From positions 186,001 through 250,000 of the forward strand of contig NZ_JAGGOJ010000016.1 in the NCBI RefSeq assembly GCF_018614575.1: a stretch of 64,000 nt of DNA. Reading direction: 5' to 3'. Both the position numbers and the translations under genes were made by a program. The notes below the pieces were generated by a model that was not told where the DNA came from, did not search any database, and was given only the letters and a program-made list of their open reading frames with translations. This stretch comes from Streptomyces sp. ISL-10 (GTDB taxonomy: Bacteria > Actinomycetota > Actinomycetes > Streptomycetales > Streptomycetaceae). This document shows positions 59,897 through 64,000 of the stretch, in pieces. Each line of letters starts with the position of its first letter. Position 1 is the stretch's first letter.

Positions 59897-60607
59897 GTGG
59901 GGACGACGGAGCCCGCGATCGGCGGACTGGCGGACGACCGCCCGCTGTTGGGGCGCACGAGCACGGCCGAGCGGGTGGCCGACATCCTGCGCACCCGCAT
60001 CGCCGAGGGCTATTTCCCGCCCGGCGAGCGGCTGTCGGAGGACGGCATCGTCAAGGCGCTCGGCGTCTCGCGCAACACGCTGCGCGAGGCGTTCCGGCTG
60101 CTCACCCATGAACGGTTGCTCGTCCACCGGCTCAACCGCGGCGTCTTCGTGCGCATGCTCGCCGTTAGGGACGTCGAGGACATCTACCGCACCCGGCAGC
60201 TCGTCGAATGCGCCGTCGTGCAGGGCCTCGGCGAGCCGCCCTACGACCTCGCCGAACTCGACGCGGCCGTCACCGGTGGCGAACGCGCCGCGCGCGCACG
60301 CGACTGGAAAGGCGTGGCGACCGCCAACATCCACTTCCACCGCGAGCTGGTGGCTCTGGCAGGCAGCGCGCGCACCGACGAGCTGATGCGCGGCGTCCTC
60401 GCCGAGCTCCGCCTCGCGTTCCACGTCGTGGACGACCCCCGCGGGCTGCACCAGCCCTATCTCGTGCGCAACCGGGAGATCCTGGAGGCGCTGCGCGCCG
60501 GCGAGCGCACCAAGGCCGAACGGCTCCTCGCCGACTACCTCGACGACTCGCGGGCCCGGCTCGTCGAGACGTACTCAGGAGCCGTCCCCGACGTGGACGA
60601 GACGTAG
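59897..60607 (+). CDS. GntR-family regulator (FCD domain)
   Basis: 236-aa regulator. The N-terminal winged helix (residues about 20-85) is TSTAERVADILRTRIAEGYFPPGERLSEDGIVKALGVSRNTLREAFRLLTHERLLVHRLNRGVFVR. The all-alpha FCD effector domain follows, with metal-type residues in YRTRQLVECAVV, NIHFHRELVALAGS and the C-terminal REILEALRAGERTKAERLL. The divergent 5-oxoprolinase genes are its likely target and 5-oxoproline or glutamate a likely effector. GTG at 59897 follows GGGAGAGAGGG. Confidence 0.9.
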   Translation: MGTTEPAIGGLADDRPLLGRTSTAERVADILRTRIAEGYFPPGERLSEDGIVKALGVSRNTLREAFRLLTHERLLVHRLNRGVFVRMLAVRDVEDIYRTRQLVECAVVQGLGEPPYDLAELDAAVTGGERAARARDWKGVATANIHFHRELVALAGSARTDELMRGVLAELRLAFHVVDDPRGLHQPYLVRNREILEALRAGERTKAERLLADYLDDSRARLVETYSGAVPDVDET

Positions 60608-60698
60608 CAGGCCACGGCGCAGGCGGCGGGACCTGCGGGGGCGGAGCGTGCGGAGCGGTCGCTTCTGCGCCGTTTTCTCCGTTGTCGGTGCGAGGACC

Positions 60699-60704
60699 TA
60701 ATCT
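60699..60704 (+). promoter_or_regulatory. -10 box for a leaderless transcript of the SMC-like operon
   Basis: TAATCT lies 7 nt before the GTG at 60712, the spacing of leaderless actinobacterial transcripts. No ribosome-binding site precedes this GTG. The -35 region (TTCTCC at 60675-60680) is weak. Confidence 0.45.
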
Positions 60705-60711
60705 GTGCACC

Positions 60712-62238
60712 GTGACTTCGCCTGCCCCGACGGAATTCGTTCCGCCCCAGCTCAGCGCGGGGCCGCGGCCCGCGCAGGGCCCGGCCGCCGACGAAGGACT
60801 GGCGCGGCGTCTTCGCGCGCTCGCGTGCACCGCTCCGCTGCACGACCTCGACGCCCGCAAGGCCAACCTCGCCGGGGAGTACACGGTCTACGCGATGGCC
60901 GAGGTCGCCCTCGCCGCGATCGACCTCGTCACTCTCAACATGGACTTCGACACCGGAGCCGACCACGATCAGATAGTGGCCAGACTCCTCCCGCGCGTCG
61001 CGGCCCAGGCGCCGGACCGCCCGCAGGCCGAGCACGAGCGCGTCGCCCGCTGGGTCCTGGAGAACCTGATCAACGTCGGCAGCGTGGACCGCGGGTTCCG
61101 CGCCGTGTACGGCACCTTCGGCACGGACGGTGTCTACACCCGCCGCGACTACGACTTCAAGCTCATCGAGGAAGTCCCCGGATACGACGGCAGCGTCTAT
61201 CTGCGCACGACCGACGAAGCGGTCAACGTCCTCGTCGGCGCGCTCGACACCGACGTCACCAGCGCACAGATCGCGGCCGAGGTGAAGCTGGAGGTCCTCA
61301 TCAGCAGGGGTCGCCTCGCCGACGCCCAGCTCGCCGCCGAGCAGGCGCGCTACCGCACCGTGCAGTACTCGGAGAGCCTGCGCCGGACCCTGGAGGCCAC
61401 CCGGCGCAACGTACGCGCGGTCGACTGGCTCAATGCCGTCCCCGACATGATCGCGGAAGCCCTCGACCACGTCGCCGACCGCTACCGCCACGAGAACGCC
61501 ATTCTGACCAACATCCGCAAGGCCCGCGACGAGGCCGAGGACCCCGAGCACAAGCGCCGCGCCGCCGAGCTCGTCGACATCGTCAAGGACTGCATCCGCC
61601 GTCACACCCAGCTGCAGTCCCGGCTCCTCGAAGCCGGCCCGCTCTTCCGCGCCGAGCAGGACCGCCAGGCGTTCGCCCGCCCCACCGCCCGGACCGGACT
61701 CGACCTGTACGGCCAGCTGGTGGCGCCCCTGCTCCCCCTGCCCGTCGCCTCGGCGACCCGCGTCACCGACGCCTTCTTCGCACGCGGTACCGGACTGCGC
61801 ACCCCCGCCTCCGTCCGCGTCGGCGACCTGATCGACCTCCTGCTCACTGCGCCGCCGGAGCGCGAGCACCTCGGCGCGGAGATGCCGGAGCCCGACCTGA
61901 TCGCCACCCCCGACGACAGCCGCTTCAGCGAGGAGCAGCTCGCGAGCGCCATGGAGCTGCTCGACCTGGAGCACGACGCACCCCGCCGGCTGTCCGGTCT
62001 GCTCGCCGATGCCCGCCGGACCGATCCCGAACTGCCCTACCTCGTCGCCCTGCTGGCCGTCCACGCGGCGAGCCCGCCGGTCGGCACGGCGTACCGGCAG
62101 GGTGAGCAGCGCCTGCTCTTCGCCGTCGACGACGGTACGGAGCTGGACGACCGAGAGTTCGGCGGAGCGGACCTGATCGTGGGCACGGCGCTGCTGGACG
62201 CGGCGGGCATGGCGGCGGACCGGACGGAGGGAGCGTGA
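60712..62238 (+). CDS. kleisin-like (MukF/MksF-like) subunit of an SMC-type complex
   Basis: 508-aa soluble, charged, mostly helical protein without membrane segments. After a 30-residue Pro/Ala tail comes LHDLDARKANLAGEYTVYAMAEVALAAIDLVTLNMDF. The middle has long helical and coiled-coil-prone stretches (about residues 185-320, AEVKLEVLISRGRLADAQLAAEQARYRTVQYSESLRRTLEATRRNVRAVDW and KRRAAELVDIVKDCIRRHTQLQSRLLEAGPLFRAEQDRQAF). The C-terminal part ends with an acidic tail. Order and neighbours (a MukE-like protein, then an SMC-like ATPase) suggest the kleisin role. I recognise no exact family, so this rests on context and overall shape. Confidence 0.55.
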   Translation: MTSPAPTEFVPPQLSAGPRPAQGPAADEGLARRLRALACTAPLHDLDARKANLAGEYTVYAMAEVALAAIDLVTLNMDFDTGADHDQIVARLLPRVAAQAPDRPQAEHERVARWVLENLINVGSVDRGFRAVYGTFGTDGVYTRRDYDFKLIEEVPGYDGSVYLRTTDEAVNVLVGALDTDVTSAQIAAEVKLEVLISRGRLADAQLAAEQARYRTVQYSESLRRTLEATRRNVRAVDWLNAVPDMIAEALDHVADRYRHENAILTNIRKARDEAEDPEHKRRAAELVDIVKDCIRRHTQLQSRLLEAGPLFRAEQDRQAFARPTARTGLDLYGQLVAPLLPLPVASATRVTDAFFARGTGLRTPASVRVGDLIDLLLTAPPEREHLGAEMPEPDLIATPDDSRFSEEQLASAMELLDLEHDAPRRLSGLLADARRTDPELPYLVALLAVHAASPPVGTAYRQGEQRLLFAVDDGTELDDREFGGADLIVGTALLDAAGMAADRTEGA

Positions 62239-62308
62239 CGTCTCCCCGGCCCGCCACAGGCGGCCCCCGCTCGCACCCGCACCACCACCGCACGAAGGAG
62301 CAGCGACC

Positions 62309-63247
62309 GTGACCGAGCAGCACGCAGAGCACGCCACGCCGTGGCGTGAGGCCGACGCGCCGCTCGGCCCCCCGACCGGCCCCATCTCCGCCCCCACCGG
62401 ACCCGTACCCGGCCGGGGCACGGGCGCCGTCACCCCCGCCGACGCAGCAGACGCCGCCCGTCTCGTCTCCTTCGGCCTCCAGCCCAAGCTGCTCCCCGCC
62501 CGCGACGCCGAATACGCCGACCTCCTGCGCCGCTACCGCGAGGACACCCTCTTCGCACGCCTCGCGGACGCCGTCGCCACCGGCCTCGGCCTCGTCGTGC
62601 TGGAGGTGTCGCCCCGCGCGGGCATGGCCGTCACCGCGGCCGAGGACTCCGTCTTCGCCGTCCGCATGGGCGACTACGCGCGCCGGGCAGCGCCCGACTC
62701 GGCAGACCGCTTCCTGCACGGGCTGGCCCATCTCGCCGTCGCCGCGATGGCCTTCCCGCGCCCCGAGGACCTCGCCGACGACGGCTACATCGGCCGGATC
62801 ACCGTCAACGGCGTGGACGCCTTCGTCCGGCAGGCCTGCCGCCGGCTGGAGGAACGCGCCGAGGAACAGGGCGAGAACAGCGACCCGGCCAGCGACGCCC
62901 CGGGCCTGGAAGCGGCCTGGCGGGTGTACGCGCGGCGCAGCGCGACAGGCGCCACCAAGGACGCCCGCCGGCTCGCCGGATCCACCACCGGCATCGTCGG
63001 CAAGGCGGTCGCCTTCCTGACCGACTCCGGCTTCCTCCAGCGGACCGGCGACGACGCGGGCGGCGCCTACCGCACCACCGCCCGGTATCAGCTGCAGGTG
63101 CGCGACATGGCCGGGAGCGCCGCGATGGCCGAGTTGTTGGAGCTGGGCGTCGTCGCGGTCAGCGACGGCACGGCGACGCTCGTCGCTCCGCCCGACGGCG
63201 AGGACCTGGAGCTGGTGGCCGACGCGGGGCTGCCGTTCCACACGTGA
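62309..63247 (+). CDS. MukE/MksE-like winged-helix accessory subunit
   Basis: 312-aa protein. The first 50 residues are Pro/Gly/Thr-rich. Residues about 60-170 are helical (LLRRYREDTLFARLADAVATGLGLVVLEVS, RFLHGLAHLAVAAMAFPRPEDLADDGYIGRITVNGVDAFVRQACRRLEE). A C-terminal winged-helix-like part (about 225-290) contains STTGIVGKAVAFLTDSGFLQRTGDDAGGAYRTTARYQLQVRDM. This pattern resembles MukE/MksE/JetB-type kleisin-interacting proteins. GTG at 62309 has GAAGGAG upstream and lies 70 bp after the kleisin-like gene. Confidence 0.55.
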   Translation: MTEQHAEHATPWREADAPLGPPTGPISAPTGPVPGRGTGAVTPADAADAARLVSFGLQPKLLPARDAEYADLLRRYREDTLFARLADAVATGLGLVVLEVSPRAGMAVTAAEDSVFAVRMGDYARRAAPDSADRFLHGLAHLAVAAMAFPRPEDLADDGYIGRITVNGVDAFVRQACRRLEERAEEQGENSDPASDAPGLEAAWRVYARRSATGATKDARRLAGSTTGIVGKAVAFLTDSGFLQRTGDDAGGAYRTTARYQLQVRDMAGSAAMAELLELGVVAVSDGTATLVAPPDGEDLELVADAGLPFHT

Positions 63248-63256
63248 CCGCCTCCG

Positions 63257-63310
63257 CCTCGCCGTTCCGCGTGGCCGCCCCCGCTCCGCCGTTCCGTGTG
63301 ACGGCCCCCG
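63257..63310. repeat. two 27-bp tandem units before the SMC-like gene
   Basis: Imperfect tandem copies (63257-63283 and 63284-63310) of CTCGCCGTTCCGCGTGGCCG-type sequence, in the 152-bp gap between the MukE-like and SMC-like genes. Possibly spacing or regulatory DNA. Confidence 0.6.
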
Positions 63311-63399
63311 TCCCGCGTTGCGGCCGCCGCGCAGCCGCCTCCCACGCGTCAGACGCCACACCGCTGACGAAGCCAGCAGAAGACTGAGAGTCCGCCGCC

Positions 63400-64000
63400 A
63401 TGTACGAGTTGTCCCGGGTCCGCCTCTACTCCATCGGTCCTGCCGGTGCGCGCTACGCCGACACCGTGCTCGACCTGCGCGGAGTCGGCGAGCCGGTGCC
63501 CCACCCCGCTCCCGCGCAGGCGGAGTTCTTCGAGGAGGAGCCGGTCGGTCCGCCCCGCCGCCCCGCGCCCGCCGGCGTGCTCTTCCTGGAGAACGGCGGC
63601 GGCAAGTCCGTCCTCCTCAAGTTGATCTTCTCCGTGATGCTGCCCGGCCATCGCAACACCCTGGGCGGCGCGAGCTCCGGTGTGCTGCGCAAGTTCCTGC
63701 TCGCGGACGACTGCGGACATGTGGCCCTGGAATGGCAGCACACCCAGACCGGTGAGCTGGTCGTCGTCGGCAAGGTCAGCGAGTGGCGCGGACGCCAGGT
63801 CTCCAACGACCCGCGCAAGTTCGCCGAAGCCTGGTACTCCTTCCGTCCCGGCCCCGGACTCAGCCTCGACTCCCTCCCCGTCGCCGAGTCCACGGCCGTG
63901 CGGCCGCCCGTCGAAGGAGCCTCCGGAGCACGCGGCCGCCGCCGCACCATGAAGGGCTTCCGCGACGCCGTCACCGAGGCCGGCAAGGTGTATCCGCACC
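63400..64000 (+). CDS. SMC/MukB-like ATPase, N-terminal part (runs off the window)
   Basis: The first 200 codons of a large ATPase, open to the end of the window. It starts MYELSRVRLYSIGPAGARYADTVLDLRG, a beta-rich N-terminal head start. The P-loop is at residues 59-75: GVLFLENGGGKSVLLKLIFS, with K69 as the Walker lysine. Then follow HVALEWQHTQTGELVVVG strands, as in SMC/RecN/MukB heads where substrate strands come after the P-loop. The 30-residue Pro/Glu-rich insert between the first strand and the P-loop is unusual. The hinge and coiled coils would lie beyond the window. ATG at 63400 has a weak GAGAG upstream. Confidence 0.7.
   Translation, partial: MYELSRVRLYSIGPAGARYADTVLDLRGVGEPVPHPAPAQAEFFEEEPVGPPRRPAPAGVLFLENGGGKSVLLKLIFSVMLPGHRNTLGGASSGVLRKFLLADDCGHVALEWQHTQTGELVVVGKVSEWRGRQVSNDPRKFAEAWYSFRPGPGLSLDSLPVAESTAVRPPVEGASGARGRRRTMKGFRDAVTEAGKVYPH

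Noticed and set aside
60712..63247. classical Wadjet JetA/JetB (DUF3375/DUF4194) or TIGR02677-02680 genes
   Set aside because: The gene order is similar, but I do not see the sequence patterns of those families, so only the broader MukBEF/MksBEF-like description is kept.
1..64000. tRNA, rRNA, CRISPR arrays, insertion sequences or prophage
   Set aside because: No tRNA cloverleaf, rRNA segment, regularly spaced short repeats, transposase or integrase motifs were seen on either strand.

Overview
The window is chromosomal DNA from a high-GC actinomycete, almost certainly a Streptomyces. The signs are about 72% G+C with strong third-position GC, many GTG starts, ATGA/GTGA stop-start overlaps, and genus-typical genes: the RNA polymerase-binding protein RbpA behind a sigma-R promoter, the sporulation pair SmeA/SffA, a chitinase with the paired 12-bp promoter repeats, and an FMN riboswitch ahead of a ribD-ribE-pnuX-ribBA-ribH operon. 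Most of the window is core chromosome. I see no insertion sequence, phage, tRNA, rRNA or CRISPR array.

Layout. 0.2-5 kb: rpe, a SorC-type regulator, guaB1 and a SigB/SigF-type sigma factor. 5.1-6.1 kb: non-coding DNA built on a 142-bp tandem repeat, then a convergent RsbW-like ATPase gene. 6.8-11.5 kb: a lysine catabolic set (APC permease, Lrp regulator, DavA-like amidase, DavB-like lysine 2-monooxygenase). 11.5-15.3 kb: a DUF5995 gene, a frameshifted thioesterase, and a divergent MFS/ROK pair around a palindrome. 15.5-18.0 kb: a secreted GH18 chitinase. 18.1-24.2 kb: riboflavin operon, then hisE-hisG. 24.4-26.9 kb: two overlapping CNNM/CorC genes. 26.9-31.6 kb: an orphan EccA-like ATPase, a uridine-kinase-like gene, a Tat-exported C39-type peptidase. 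31.6-32.0 kb: the decayed 3' end of a second GH18 chitinase. 32.2-42.6 kb: acyl-CoA dehydrogenase, an Lrp regulator, a YtcJ-like amidohydrolase, Ppm1, FxsA, RbpA, a UMF1 transporter, a GDPD and YczE. 42.7-48.5 kb: a MocR regulator, SffA/SmeA, an ankyrin protein, a 21-residue Cys-rich peptide and a HEAT-repeat protein. 48.6-55.9 kb: a tightly coupled run of two glycosyltransferases, an SGNH hydrolase and a 1198-aa 5-oxoprolinase. 55.9-60.6 kb: on the other strand pxpC-pxpB-pxpA, a second and unrelated type of 5-oxoprolinase, with an MFS transporter and a divergent GntR regulator. 60.7-64 kb: an operon that looks like a MukBEF/MksBEF-type SMC complex (kleisin-like, MukE-like, SMC-like ATPase) and runs off the end of the window.

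The most interesting parts are the SMC-like operon at the right edge, the 142-bp repeat array between the sigma factor and the anti-sigma-like gene, the tri-cysteine peptide, the davAB locus with three phased CGCAACG elements, and the side-by-side 5-oxoprolinase systems. All family assignments come from reading motifs in the translations; no database search was possible.
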